From contig OZ010578.1 of the NCBI GenBank assembly GCA_963932145.1, positions 39,504,601 to 39,568,600 of the forward strand: a DNA stretch of 64,000 bases, read 5' to 3'. Shown piece after piece: positions 21,561-35,800 of this stretch (the first letter of the stretch is position 1; the number at the start of each line of letters is the position of its first letter). This DNA comes from Acanthosepion lycidas. Taxonomy: Eukaryota; Mollusca; Cephalopoda; Sepiida; Sepiidae. A model generated the notes under the pieces. The model was not told the DNA's origin. It ran no database searches and saw nothing but the letters and a program-made list of their open reading frames with translations. A program made the translations under genes and the position numbers.

Positions 21561-24500
21561 TTCTTGTTCTAATTTGATCCCCTCTGCATTGATTTTATAT
21601 TCTTTCTTGTTCTAATTTGATCCCCTCTGCATTGCTTTTATATCCTTTCTTGTTCTAATTTGATCCCCTCTGCATTGCTTTTATATTCTTTCTTGTTCTA
21701 ATTTGATCCCCTCTGCATTGATTTTATATTCTTTCTTGTTCTAATTTGATCCCCTCTGCATTGATTTTATATTCTTTCTTGTTCTAATTTGATCCCCTCT
21801 GCATTGATTTTATATTCTTTCTTGTTCTAATTTGATCCACTATGCATTGCTTTTATATTCTTTCTTGTTCTAATTTGATCCACTCTGCATTGCTTTTATA
21901 TTCTTTCTTGTTCTAATTTGATCCCCTCTGCATTGCTTTTATATTCTTTCTTGTTCTAATTTGATCCCCTCTGCATTGCTTTTATATTCTTTCTTGTTCT
22001 AATTTGATACACTCTGCATTGCTTTTATATTCTTTCTTGTTCTAATTTGATCCCCTCTGCATTGCTTTTATATTCTTTCTTGTTCTAATTTGATCCCCTC
22101 TGCATTGTTTTTATATTCTTTCTTGTTCTAATTTGATCCCCTCTGCATTGCTTTTATATTCTTTCTTGTTCTAATTTGATCCCCTCTGCATTGATTTTAT
22201 ATTCTTTCTTGTTCTAATTTGATCCAATCTGCATTGCTTTTATATTCTTTCTTGTTCTAATTTGATCCACTCTGCATTGCTTTTATATTCTTTCTTGTTC
22301 TAATTTGATCCCCTCTGCACTGATTTTATATTCTTTCTTGTTCTAATTTGATCCATTATGCATTGCTTTTATATTCTTTCTTGTTCTAATTTGATCCACT
22401 CTGCATTGATTTTATATTCTTTCTTGTTCTAATTTGATCCACTATGCATTGCTTTTATATTCTTTCTTGTTCTAATTTGATCCACTCTGCATTGCTTTTA
22501 TATTCTTTCCTGTTGTAATGTGATCCCCTCTGCATTGCTTTTATATTCTTTCTTGTTCTAATTTGATCCCCTCTGCATTGCTTTTATATTCTTTCTTGTT
22601 CTAATTTGATCCCCTCTGCATTGCTTTTATATTCTTTCTTGTTCTAATTTGATCCACTCTGCATTGCTTTTATATTCTTTCTTGTTCTAATTAGATCCCC
22701 TCTGCATTGCTTTTATATTCTTTCTTGTTCTAATTTGATCCCCTCTGGATTGCTTTTATATTCTTTCTTGTTCTAATTTGATCCCCTCTGCATTGCTTTT
22801 ATATTCTTTCTTGTTCTAATTTGATCCCCTCTGCATTGATTTTATATTCTTTCTTGTTCTAATTTGATCCCCTCAGCATTGCTTTTATATTCTTTCTTGT
22901 TCTAATTTGATCCACTCTGCATTGCTTTTATATTCTTTCTTGTTCTAATTTGATCCCCTCTGCATTGCTTTTATAATCTTTCTTGTTCTAATTTGATCCC
23001 CTCTGCATTGCTTTTATATTCTTTCTTGTTCTAATTTGATCCCCTCTGCATTGATTTTATATTCTTTCTTGTTCTAATTTGATCCACTCTGCATTGCTTT
23101 TATATTCTTTCTTGTTCTAATTTGATCCCCTCTGCATTGCTTTTATATTCTTTCTTGTTCTAATTTGATCCCCTCTGCATTGATTTTATATTCTTTCTTG
23201 TTCTAATTTGATACCCTCTGCATTGCTTTTATATTCTTTCTTGTTCTAATTTGATCCCCTCTGCATTGTTTTTATATTCTTTCTTGTTCTAATTTGATCC
23301 CCTCTGCATTGCTTTTATATTCTTTCTTGTTCTAATTTGATCCACTCTGCATTGCTTTTATATTCTTTCTTGTTCTAATTTGATCCCCTCTGCATTGCTT
23401 TTATATTTTTTCTTGTTCTAATTTGATCCCCTCTGCATTGCTTTTATATTCTTTCTTGTTCTGATTTGATCCCCTCTGCATTGATTTTATATTCTTTCTT
23501 GTTCTAATTTGATCCACTCTGCATTGCTTTTATATTCTTTCTTGTTCAAATTTGATCCACTCTGCATTGCTTTTATATTCTTTCTTGTTCTAATTTGATC
23601 CCCTCTGCATTGCTTTTGTATCCTTTCTTGTTCTAATTTATCCCCTCTGCATTGCTTTTATATTCTTTCTTGTTCTAATTTATCCCCTCTGCATTGCTTT
23701 TATATTCTTTCTTGTTCTAATTTGATACACTCTGCATTGCTTTTATATTCTTTCTTGTTCTAATTTGATGCCCTCTGCATTGATTTTATATTCTTTCTTG
23801 TTCTAATTTGATGCCCTCTGCATTGATTTTATATTCTTTCTTGTTCTAATTTGATACACTCTGCATTGCTTTTATATTCTTTCTTGTTCTAATTTGATCC
23901 CCACTGCATTGCTTTTATATTCTTTCTTGTTCTAATTTGATCCCCTCTGCATTGCTTTTATATTCTTTTTTGTTCTAAATTGATCCTCTCTGCATTGCTT
24001 TTATATTATTTTTGTTCTAATTTGATCCCCTCTGCATTGATTTTATATTCTTTCTTGTTCTAATTTGATCCCCTCTGCATTGATTTTATATTCTTTCTTG
24101 TTCTAATTTGATCCACTATGCATTGCTTTTATATTCTTTCTTGTTCTAATTTGATACACTCTGCATTGCTTTTATATTCTTTCTTGTTCTAATTTGATGC
24201 CCTCTGCATTGATTTTATATTCTTTCTTGTTCTAATTTGATGCCCTCTGCATTGATTTTATATTCTTTCTTGTTCTAATTTGATACACTCTGCATTGCTT
24301 TTATATTCTTTCTTGTTCTAATTTGATCCCCTCTGCATTGCTTTTATATTCTTTCTTGTTCTAATTTGATCCCCTCTGCATTGCTTTTATATTCTTTCTT
24401 GTTCTAATTTGATCCCCTCTGCATTGCTTTTATATTCTTTCTTGTTCTAATTTGATACACTCTGCATTGCTTTTATATTCTTTCTTGTTCTAATTTGATG

Positions 24501-27500
24501 CCCTCTGCATTGATTTTATATTCTTTCTTGTTCTAATTTGATGCCCTCTGCATTGATTTTATATTCTTTCTTGTTCTAATTTGATACACTCTGCATTGCT
24601 TTTATATTCTTTCTTGTTCTAATTTGATCCCCTCTGCATTGCTTTTATATTCTTTCTTGTTCTAATTTGATCCCCTCTGCATTGCTTTTATATTCTTTCT
24701 TGTTCTAATTTGATGCCCTCTGCATTGATTTTATATTCTTTCTTATTCTAATTTGATACACTCTGCATTGCTTTTATATTCTTTCTTGTTCTAATTTGAT
24801 GCCCTCTGCATTGATTTTATATTCTTTCTTGTTCTAATTTGATACACTCTGCATTGCTTTTATATTCTTTCTTGTTCTAATTTGATCCCCTCTGCATTGC
24901 TTTTATATTCTTTCTTGTTCTAAATTGATCCTCACTGCATTGCTTTTATATTCTTTTTTGTTCTAATTTGATCCCCTCTGCATTGATTTTATATTCTTTC
25001 TTGTTCTAATTTGATCCCCTCTGCATTGATTTTATATTCTTTCTTGTTCTAATTTGATCCACTATGCATTGCTTTTATATTCTTTCTTGTTCTAATTTGA
25101 TCCACTCTGCATTGCTTTTATATTCTTTCTTGTTCTAATTTGATCCCCTCTGCATTGCTTTTATATTCTTTCTTGTTCTAATTTGATCCCCTCTGCATTG
25201 CTTTTATATTCTTTCTTGTTCTAATTTGATCCCCTCTGCATTGATTTTATATTTTTTCTTGTTCTAATTTGATCAACTGTGCATTACTTTTATATTCTTT
25301 CTTGTTCTAATTTGGTCCACTCTGTATTGCTTTTATATTCTTTCTTGTTCTAATTTGATCCCCTCTGCATTGCTTTTATATTCTTTCTATTTCTAATTTG
25401 ATCCCCTCTGCATTGCTTTTATATTCTTTCTTGTTCTAATTTGATCCCCTCTGCATTGATTTTATATTCTTTCTTGTTCTAATTTGATCCCCTCTGCATT
25501 GCTTTTATATCCTTTCTTGTTCTAATTTGATCCCCTCTGCATTGCTTTTATATTCTTTCTTGTTCTAATTTGATCCCCTCTGCATTGATTTTATATTCTT
25601 TCTTGTTCTAATTTGATCCCCTCTGCATTGATTTTATATTCTTTCTTGTTCTAATTTGTTCCACTATGCATTGCTTTTATATTCTTTCTTGTTCTAATTT
25701 GATCCACTCTGCATTGCTTTTATATTCTTTCTTGTTCTAATTTGATCCCCTCTGCATTGCTTTTATATTCTTTCTTGTTCTAATTTGATCCCCTCTGCAT
25801 TGCTTTTATATTCTTTCTTGTTCTAATTTGATACACTCTGCATTGCTTTTATATTCTTTCTTGTTCTAATTTGATCCCCTCTGCATTGCTTTTATATTCT
25901 TTCTTGTTCTAATTTGATCCCCTCTGCATTGTTTTTATATTCTTTCTTGTTCTAATTTGATCCCCTCTGCATTGCTTTTATATTCTTTCTTGTTCTAATT
26001 TGATCCCCTCTGCATTGATTTTATATTCTTTCTTGTTCTAATTTGATCCACTCTGCATTGCTTTTATATTCTTTCTTGTTCTAATTTGATCCACTCTGCA
26101 TTGCTTTTATATTCTTTCTTGTTCTAATTTGATCCCCTCTGCATTGATTTTATATTCTTTCTTGTTCTAATTTGATCCATTATACATTGCTATTATATTC
26201 TTTCTTGTTCTAATTTGATCCACTCTGCATTGATTTTATATTCTTTCTTGTTCTAATTTGATCCACTATGCATTGCTTTTTTATTCTTTCTTGTTCTAAT
26301 TTGATCCACTCTGCATTGCTTTTATATTCTTTCTTGTTGTAATGTGATCCCCTCTGCATTGCTTTTATATTCTTTCTTGTTCTAATTTGATCCCCTCTGC
26401 ATTGCTTTTATATTCTTTCTTGTTCTAATTTGATCCCCTCTGCATTGCTTTTATATTCTTTCTTGTTCTAATTTGATCCACTCTGCATTGCTTTTATATT
26501 CTTTCTTGTTCTAATTTGATCCCCTCTGCATTGCTTTTATATTCTTTCTTGTTCTAATTTGATCCCCTCTGGATTGCTTTTATATTCTTTCTTGTTCTAA
26601 TTTGATCCCCTCTGCATTGCTTTTATATTCTTTCTTGTTCTAATTTGATCCCCTCTGCATTGATTTTATATTCTTTCTTGTTCTAATTTGATCCCCTCTG
26701 GATTGCTTTTATATTCTTTCTTGTTCTAATTTGATCCACTCTGCATTTCTTTTATATTCTTTCTTGTTCTAATTTGATCCCCTCTGCATTGCTTTTATAT
26801 TCTTTCTTGTTCTAATTTGATCCCCTCTGCATTGCTTTTATATTCTTTCTTGTTCTAATTTGATCCCCTCTGCATTGCTTTTATATTCTTTCTTGTTCTA
26901 ATTTGATGCCCTCTGCATTGATTTTATATTCTTTCTTGTTCTAATTTGATGCCCTCTGCATTGATTTTATATTCTTTCTTGTTCTAATTTGATACACTCT
27001 GCATTGCTTTTATATTCTTTCTTGTTCTAATTTGATCCCCTCTGCATTGCTTTTATATTCTTTCTTGTTCTAAATTGATCCTCTCTGCATTGCTTTTATA
27101 TTCTTTTTTGTTCTAATTTGATCCCCTCTGCATTGATTTTATATTCTTTCTTGTTCTAATTTGATCCCCTCTGCATTGATTTTATATTCTTTCTTGTTCT
27201 AATTTGATCCACTATGCATTGCTTTTATATTCTTTCTTGTTCTAATTTGATCCACTCTGCATTGCTTTTATATTCTTTCTTGTTCTAATTTGATCCCCTC
27301 TGCATTGCTTTTATATTCTTTCTTGTTCTAATTTGATCCCCTCTGCATTGCTTTTATATTCTTTCTTGTTCTAATTTGATCCCCTCTGCATTGATTTTAT
27401 ATTCTTTCTTGTTCTAATTTGATCAACTCTGCATTACTTTTATATTCTTTCTTGTTCTAATTTGGTCCACTCTGTATTGCTTTTATATTCTTTCTTGTTC

Positions 27501-30500
27501 TAATTTGATCCCCTCTGCATTGCTTTTATATTCTTTCTATTTCTAATTTGATCCCCTCTGCATTGCTTTTATATTCTTTCTTGTTCTAATTTGATCCCCT
27601 CTGCATTGATTTTATATTCTTTCTTGTTCTAATTTGATCCCCTCTGCATTGCTTTTATATCCTTTCTTGTTCTAATTTGATCCCCTCTGCATTGCTTTTA
27701 TATTCTTTCTTGTTCTAATTTGATCCCCTCTGCATTGATTTTATATTCTTTCTTGTTCTAATTTGATCCCCTCTGCATTGATTTTATATTCTTTCTTGTT
27801 CTAATTTGATCCCCTCTGCATTGATTTTATATTCTTTCTTGTTCTAATTTGATCCACTATGCATTGCTTTTATATTCTTTCTTGTTCTAATTTGATCCAC
27901 TCTGCATTGCTTTTATATTCTTTCTTGTTCTAATTTGATACACTCTGCATTGCTTTTATATTCTTTCTTGTTCTAATTTGATCCCCTCTGCATTGCTTTT
28001 ATATTCTTTCTTGTTCTAATTTGATACACTCTGCATTGCTTTTATATTCTTTCTTGTTCTAATTTGATCCCCTCTGCATTGCTTTTATATTCTTTCTTGT
28101 TCTAATTTGATCCCCTCTGCATTGTTTTTATATTCTTTCTTGTTCTAATTTGATCCCCTCTGCATTGCTTTTATATTCTTTCTTGTTCTAATTTGATCCC
28201 CTCTGCATTGATTTTATATTCTTTCTTGTTCTAATTTGATCCAATCTGCATTGCTTTTATATTCTTTCTTGTTCTAATTTGATCCACTCTGCATTGCTTT
28301 TATATTCTTTCTTGTTCTAATTTGATCCCCTCTGCACTGATTTTATATTCTTTCTTGTTCTAATTTGATCCATTATGCATTGCTTTTATATTCTTTCTTG
28401 TTCTAATTTGATCCACTCTGCATTGATTTTATATTCTTTCTTGTTCTAATTTGATCCACTATGCATTGCTTTTATATTCTTTCTTGTTCTAATTTGATCC
28501 ACTCTGCATTGCTTTTATATTCTTTCCTGTTGTAATGTGATCCCCTCTGCATTGCTTTTATATTCTTTCTTGTTCTAATTTGATCCCCTCTGCATTGCTT
28601 TTATATTCTTTCTTGTTCTAATTTGATCCCCTCTGCATTGCTTTTATATTCTTTCTTGTTCTAATTTGATCCACTCTGCATTGCTTTTATATTCTTTCTT
28701 GTTCTAATTAGATCCCCTCTGCATTGCTTTTATATTCTTTCTTGTTCTAATTTGATCCCCTCTGGATTGCTTTTATATTCTTTCTTGTTCTAATTTGATC
28801 CCCTCTGCATTGCTTTTATATTCTTTCTTGTTCTAATTTGATCCCCTCTGCATTGATTTTATATTCTTTCTTGTTCTAATTTGATCCCCTCAGCATTGCT
28901 TTTATATTCTTTCTTGTTCTAATTTGATCCACTCTGCATTGCTTTTATATTCTTTCTTGTTCTAATTTGATCCCCTCTGCATTGCTTTTATAATCTTTCT
29001 TGTTCTAATTTGATCCCCTCTGCATTGCTTTTATATTCTTTCTTGTTCTAATTTGATCCCCTCTGCATTGATTTTATATTCTTTCTTGTTCTAATTTGAT
29101 CCACTCTGCATTGCTTTTATATTCTTTCTTGTTCTAATTTGATCCCCTCTGCATTGCTTTTATATTCTTTCTTGTTCTAATTTGATCCCCTCTGCATTGA
29201 TTTTATATTCTTTCTTGTTCTAATTTGATACCCTCTGCATTGCTTTTATATTCTTTCTTGTTCTAATTTGATCCCCTCTGCATTGTTTTTATATTCTTTC
29301 TTGTTCTAATTTGATCCCCTCTGCATTGCTTTTATATTCTTTCTTGTTCTAATTTGATCCACTCTGCATTGCTTTTATATTCTTTCTTGTTCTAATTTGA
29401 TCCCCTCTGCATTGCTTTTATATTTTTTCTTGTTCTAATTTGATCCCCTCTGCATTGCTTTTATATTCTTTCTTGTTCTGATTTGATCCCCTCTGCATTG
29501 ATTTTATATTCTTTCTTGTTCTAATTTGATCCACTCTGCATTGCTTTTATATTCTTTCTTGTTCAAATTTGATCCACTCTGCATTGCTTTTATATTCTTT
29601 CTTGTTCTAATTTGATCCCCTCTGCATTGCTTTTGTATCATTTCTTGTTCTAATTTATCCCCTCTGCATTGCTTTTATATTCTTTCTTGTTCTAATTTAT
29701 CCCCTCTGCATTGCTTTTATATTCTTTCTTGTTCTAATTTGATACACTCTGCATTGCTTTTATATTCTTTCTTGTTCTAATTTGATGCCCTCTGCATTGA
29801 TTTTATATTCTTTCTTGTTCTAATTTGATGCCCTCTGCATTGATTTTATATTCTTTCTTGTTCTAATTTGATACACTCTGCATTGCTTTTATATTCTTTC
29901 TTGTTCTAATTTGATCCCCACTGCATTGCTTTTATATTCTTTCTTGTTCTAATTTGATCCCCTCTGCATTGCTTTTATATTCTTTTTTGTTCTAAATTGA
30001 TCCTCTCTGCATTGCTTTTATATTATTTTTGTTCTAATTTGATCCCCTCTGCATTGATTTTATATTCTTTCTTGTTCTAATTTGATCCCCTCTGCATTGA
30101 TTTTATATTCTTTCTTGTTCTAATTTGATCCACTATGCATTGCTTTTATATTCTTTCTTGTTCTAATTTGATACACTCTGCATTGCTTTTATATTCTTTC
30201 TTGTTCTAATTTGATGCCCTCTGCATTGATTTTATATTCTTTCTTGTTCTAATTTGATGCCCTCTGCATTGATTTTATATTCTTTCTTGTTCTAATTTGA
30301 TACACTCTGCATTGCTTTTATATTCTTTCTTGTTCTAATTTGATCCCCTCTGCATTGCTTTTATATTCTTTCTTGTTCTAATTTGATCCCCTCTGCATTG
30401 CTTTTATATTCTTTCTTGTTCTAATTTGATCCCCTCTGCATTGCTTTTATATTCTTTCTTGTTCTAATTTGATACACTCTGCATTGCTTTTATATTCTTT

Positions 30501-32870
30501 CTTGTTCTAATTTGATGCCCTCTGCATTGATTTTATATTCTTTCTTGTTCTAATTTGATGCCCTCTGCATTGATTTTATATTCTTTCTTGTTCTAATTTG
30601 ATACACTCTGCATTGCTTTTATATTCTTTCTTGTTCTAATTTGATCCCCTCTGCATTGCTTTTATATTCTTTCTTGTTCTAATTTGATCCCCTCTGCATT
30701 GCTTTTATATTCTTTCTTGTTCTAATTTGATGCCCTCTGCATTGATTTTATATTCTTTCTTATTCTAATTTGATACACTCTGCATTGCTTTTATATTCTT
30801 TCTTGTTCTAATTTGATGCCCTCTGCATTGATTTTATATTCTTTCTTGTTCTAATTTGATACACTCTGCATTGCTTTTATATTCTTTCTTGTTCTAATTT
30901 GATCCCCTCTGCATTGCTTTTATATTCTTTCTTGTTCTAAATTGATCCTCACTGCATTGCTTTTATATTCTTTTTTGTTCTAATTTGATCCCCTCTGCAT
31001 TGATTTTATATTCTTTCTTGTTCTAATTTGATCCCCTCTGCATTGATTTTATATTCTTTCTTGTTCTAATTTGATCCACTATGCATTGCTTTTATATTCT
31101 TTCTTGTTCTAATTTGATCCACTCTGCATTGCTTTTATATTCTTTCTTGTTCTAATTTGATCCCCTCTGCATTGCTTTTATATTCTTTCTTGTTCTAATT
31201 TGATCCCCTCTGCATTGCTTTTATATTCTTTCTTGTTCTAATTTGATCCCCTCTGCATTGATTTTATATTTTTTCTTGTTCTAATTTGATCAACTGTGCA
31301 TTACTTTTATATTCTTTCTTGTTCTAATTTGGTCCACTCTGTATTGCTTTTATATTCTTTCTTGTTCTAATTTGATCCCCTCTGCATTGCTTTTATATTC
31401 TTTCTATTTCTAATTTGATCCCCTCTGCATTGCTTTTATATTCTTTCTTGTTCTAATTTGATCCCCTCTGCATTGATTTTATATTCTTTCTTGTTCTAAT
31501 TTGATCCCCTCTGCATTGCTTTTATATCCTTTCTTGTTCTAATTTGATCCCCTCTGCATTGCTTTTATATTCTTTCTTGTTCTAATTTGATCCCCTCTGC
31601 ATTGATTTTATATTCTTTCTTGTTCTAATTTGATCCCCTCTGCATTGATTTTATATTCTTTCTTGTTCTAATTTGTTCCACTATGCATTGCTTTTATATT
31701 CTTTCTTGTTCTAATTTGATCCACTCTGCATTGCTTTTATATTCTTTCTTGTTCTAATTTGATCCCCTCTGCATTGCTTTTATATTCTTTCTTGTTCTAA
31801 TTTGATCCCCTCTGCATTGCTTTTATATTCTTTCTTGTTCTAATTTGATACACTCTGCATTGCTTTTATATTCTTTCTTGTTCTAATTTGATCCCCTCTG
31901 CATTGCTTTTATATTCTTTCTTGTTCTAATTTGATCCCCTCTGCATTGTTTTTATATTCTTTCTTGTTCTAATTTGATCCCCTCTGCATTGCTTTTATAT
32001 TCTTTCTTGTTCTAATTTGATCCCCTCTGCATTGATTTTATATTCTTTCTTGTTCTAATTTGATCCACTCTGCATTGCTTTTATATTCTTTCTTGTTCTA
32101 ATTTGATCCACTCTGCATTGCTTTTATATTCTTTCTTGTTCTAATTTGATCCCCTCTGCATTGATTTTATATTCTTTCTTGTTCTAATTTGATCCATTAT
32201 ACATTGCTATTATATTCTTTCTTGTTCTAATTTGATCCACTCTGCATTGATTTTATATTCTTTCTTGTTCTAATTTGATCCACTATGCATTGCTTTTTTA
32301 TTCTTTCTTGTTCTAATTTGATCCACTCTGCATTGCTTTTATATTCTTTCTTGTTGTAATGTGATCCCCTCTGCATTGCTTTTATATTCTTTCTTGTTCT
32401 AATTTGATCCCCTCTGCATTGCTTTTATATTCTTTCTTGTTCTAATTTGATCCCCTCTGCATTGCTTTTATATTCTTTCTTGTTCTAATTTGATCCACTC
32501 TGCATTGCTTTTATATTCTTTCTTGTTCTAATTTGATCCCCTCTGCATTGCTTTTATATTCTTTCTTGTTCTAATTTGATCCCCTCTGGATTGCTTTTAT
32601 ATTCTTTCTTGTTCTAATTTGATCCCCTCTGCATTGCTTTTATATTCTTTCTTGTTCTAATTTGATCCCCTCTGCATTGATTTTATATTCTTTCTTGTTC
32701 TAATTTGATCCCCTCTGGATTGCTTTTATATTCTTTCTTGTTCTAATTTGATCCACTCTGCATTTCTTTTATATTCTTTCTTGTTCTAATTTGATCCCCT
32801 CTGCATTGCTTTTATATTCTTTCTTGTTCTAATTTGATCCCCTCTGCATTGCTTTTATATTCTTTCTTGT
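20830..32870. repeat. 6,017-bp tandem duplication (about 140 units) inside the satellite
   Basis: At least nine rare variants sit at a constant offset of 6,017 bp: CTAAATTG 21,051/27,068; TATTTCTAAT 21,521/27,538; ATATCC 21,644/27,661; CCTGTTGTAATG 22,509/28,526; AATC 22,975/28,992; CTGATTTG 23,461/29,478; TATTATTTTTG 24,004/30,021; TATTCTAATTTGATAC 24,744/30,761; CATTTCTTT 26,744/32,761. Copy 1 is about 20.83-26.85 kb and copy 2 about 26.85-32.87 kb, directly adjacent. 6,017 is 140 x 43 minus 3. The copies differ at only a few positions I noticed, so the event is young. Confidence 0.88.
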
Positions 32871-35800
32871 TCTAATTTGATCCCCTCTGCATTGATTTTA
32901 TATTCTTTCTTGTTCTAATTTGATCCACTCTGCATTGCTTTTATATTCTTTCTTGTTCTAATTTGATCCCCTCTGCATTGCTTTTATATTCTTTCTTGTT
33001 CTAATTTGATCCCCTCTGCATTGATTTTATATTCTTTCTTGTTCTAATTTGATCCCCTCTGCATTGTTTTTATATTCTTTCTTGTTCTAATTTGATCCCC
33101 TCTGCATTGCTTTTATATTCTTTCTTGTTCTAATTTGATCCACTCTGCATTGCTTTTATATTCTTTCTTGTTCTGATTTGATCCCCTCTGCATTGCTTTT
33201 ATATTTTTTCTTGTTCTAATTTGATCCCCTCTGCATTGCTTTTATATTCTTTCTTGTTCTGATTTGATCCCCTCTGCATTGATTTTATATTCTTTCTTGT
33301 TCTAATTTGATCCACTCTGCATTGCTTTTATATTCTTTCTTGTTCTAATTTGATCCAATCTGCATTGCTTTTATATTCTTTCTTGTTCTAATTTGATCCC
33401 CTCTGCATTGCTTTTGTATCCTTTCTTGTTCTAATTTATCCCCTCTGCATTGCTTTTATATTCTTTCTTGTTCTAATTTATCCCCTCTGCATTGCTTTTA
33501 TATTCTTTCTTATTCTAATTTGATCCCCTCTGCATTGCTTTTATATTATTTCTTGTTCTAATTTGATCCCCTCTGCATTGATTTTATATTCTTTCTTGTT
33601 CTAATTTGATCCACTCTGCATTGCTCTTATATTCTTTCTTGTTCTAATTTGATCCACTCTGCATTGCTTTTATATTCTTTCTTGTTCTAATTTGATCCCC
33701 TCTGCATTGCTTTTATATTCTTTCTTGTTCTAATTTGATCCCCTCTGCATTGATTTTATATTCTTTCTTGTTCTAATTTGATCCACTATGCATTGCTTTT
33801 ATATTCTTTCTTGTTCTAATTTGATCCACTCTGCATTGCTTTTATATTCTTTCTTGTTCTAATTTGATCCCCTCTGCATTGCTTTTATATTCTTTCTTGT
33901 TCTAATTTGATCCCCTCTGTATTGCTTTTATATTCTTTCTTGTTCTAATTTGATCCCCTCTGCATTGCTTTTATATTCTTTCTTGTTCTAATTTGATCCC
34001 CTCTGCATTGATTTTATATTCTTTCTTGTTCTAATTTGATCCACTATGCATTGCTTTTATATTCTTTCTTGTTCTAATTTGATCCACTCTGCATTGCTTT
34101 TATATTCTTTTTTGTTCTAATTTGATCCCCTCTGCATTGCTTTTATATTCTTTTTTGTTCTAAATTGATCCTCTCTGCATTGCTTTTATATTATTTTTGT
34201 TCTAATTTGATCCCCTCTGCATTGATTTAATATTCTTTCTTGTTCTAATTTGATCCCCTCTGCATTGATTTTATATTCTTTCTTGTTCTAATTTGATCCA
34301 CTATGCATTGCTTTTATATTCTTTCTTGTTCTAATTTGATACACTCTGCATTGCTTTTATATTCTTTCTTGTTCTAATTTGATGCCCTCTGCATTGATTT
34401 TATATTCTTTCTTGTTCTAATTTAATGCCCTCTGCATTGATTTTATATTCTTTCTTGTTCTAATTTGATACACTCTGCATTGCTTTTATATTCTTTCTTG
34501 TTCTAATTTGATCCCCTCTGCATTGCTTTTATATTCTTTCTTGTTCTAATTTGATCCCCTCTGCATTGCTTTTATATTCTTTCTTGTTCTAATTTGATCC
34601 CCTCTGCATTGCTTTTATATTCTTTCTTGTTCTAATTTGATCCCCTCTGCATTGCTTTTATATTCTTTCTTGTTCTAATTTGATACACTCTGCATTGCTT
34701 TTATATTCTTTCTTGTTCTAATTTGATGCCCTCTGCATTGATTTTATATTCTTTCTTGTTCTAATTTGATGCCCTCTGCATTGATTTTATATTCTTTCTT
34801 GTTCTAATTTGATACACTCTGCATTGCTTTTATATTCTTTCTTGTTCTAATTTGATCCCCTCTGCATTGCTTTTATATTCTTTCTTGTTCTAATTTGATC
34901 CCCTCTGCATTGCTTTTATATTCTTTCTTGTTCTAATTTGATCCACTCTGCATTGCTTTTATATTCTTTCTTGTTCTAATTTGATGGCCTCTGCATTGAT
35001 TTTATATTCTTTCTTGTTCTAATTTGATGCCCTCTGCATTGATTTTATATTCTTTCTTGTTCTAATTTGATACACTCTGCATTGCTTTTATATTCTTTCT
35101 TGTTCTAATTTGATCCCCTCTGCATTGCTTTTATATTCTTTCTTGTTCTAATTTGATCCCCTCTGCATTGCTTTTATATTCTTTCTTGTTCTAATTTGAT
35201 CCCCTCTGCATTGCTTTTATATTCTTTCTTGTTCTAATTTGATCCGCTGTGCATTGCTTTTATATTCTTTCTTGTTCTAATTTGATCAACTCTGCATTGC
35301 TTTTATATTCTTTCTTGTTCTAATTTGATCCCCTCTGCATTGCTTTTATATTCTTTCTTGTTCTAATTTGATACACTCTGCATTGCTTTTATATTCTTTC
35401 TTGTTCTAATTTGATGCCCTCTGCATTGATTTTATATTCTTTCTTGTTCTAATTTGATCCCCTCTGCATTGCTTTTATATTCTTTCTTGTTCTAATTTGA
35501 TCCCCTCTGCATTGCTTTTATATTCTTTCTTGTTCTAATTTGATCCCCTCTGCATTGCTTTTATATTCTTTCTTGTTCTAATTTGATCCCCTCTGCATTG
35601 CTTTTATATTCTTTCTTGTTCTAATTTGTTCCACTCTGCATTGCTTTTATATTATTTCTTGTTCTAATTTGATGCCCTCTGCATTGCTTTTATATTCTTT
35701 CTTGTTCTAATTTGATGCCCTCTGCATTGATTTTATATTCTTTCTTGTTCTAATTTGATACACTCTGCATTGCTTTTATATTCTTTCTTGTTCTAATTTG

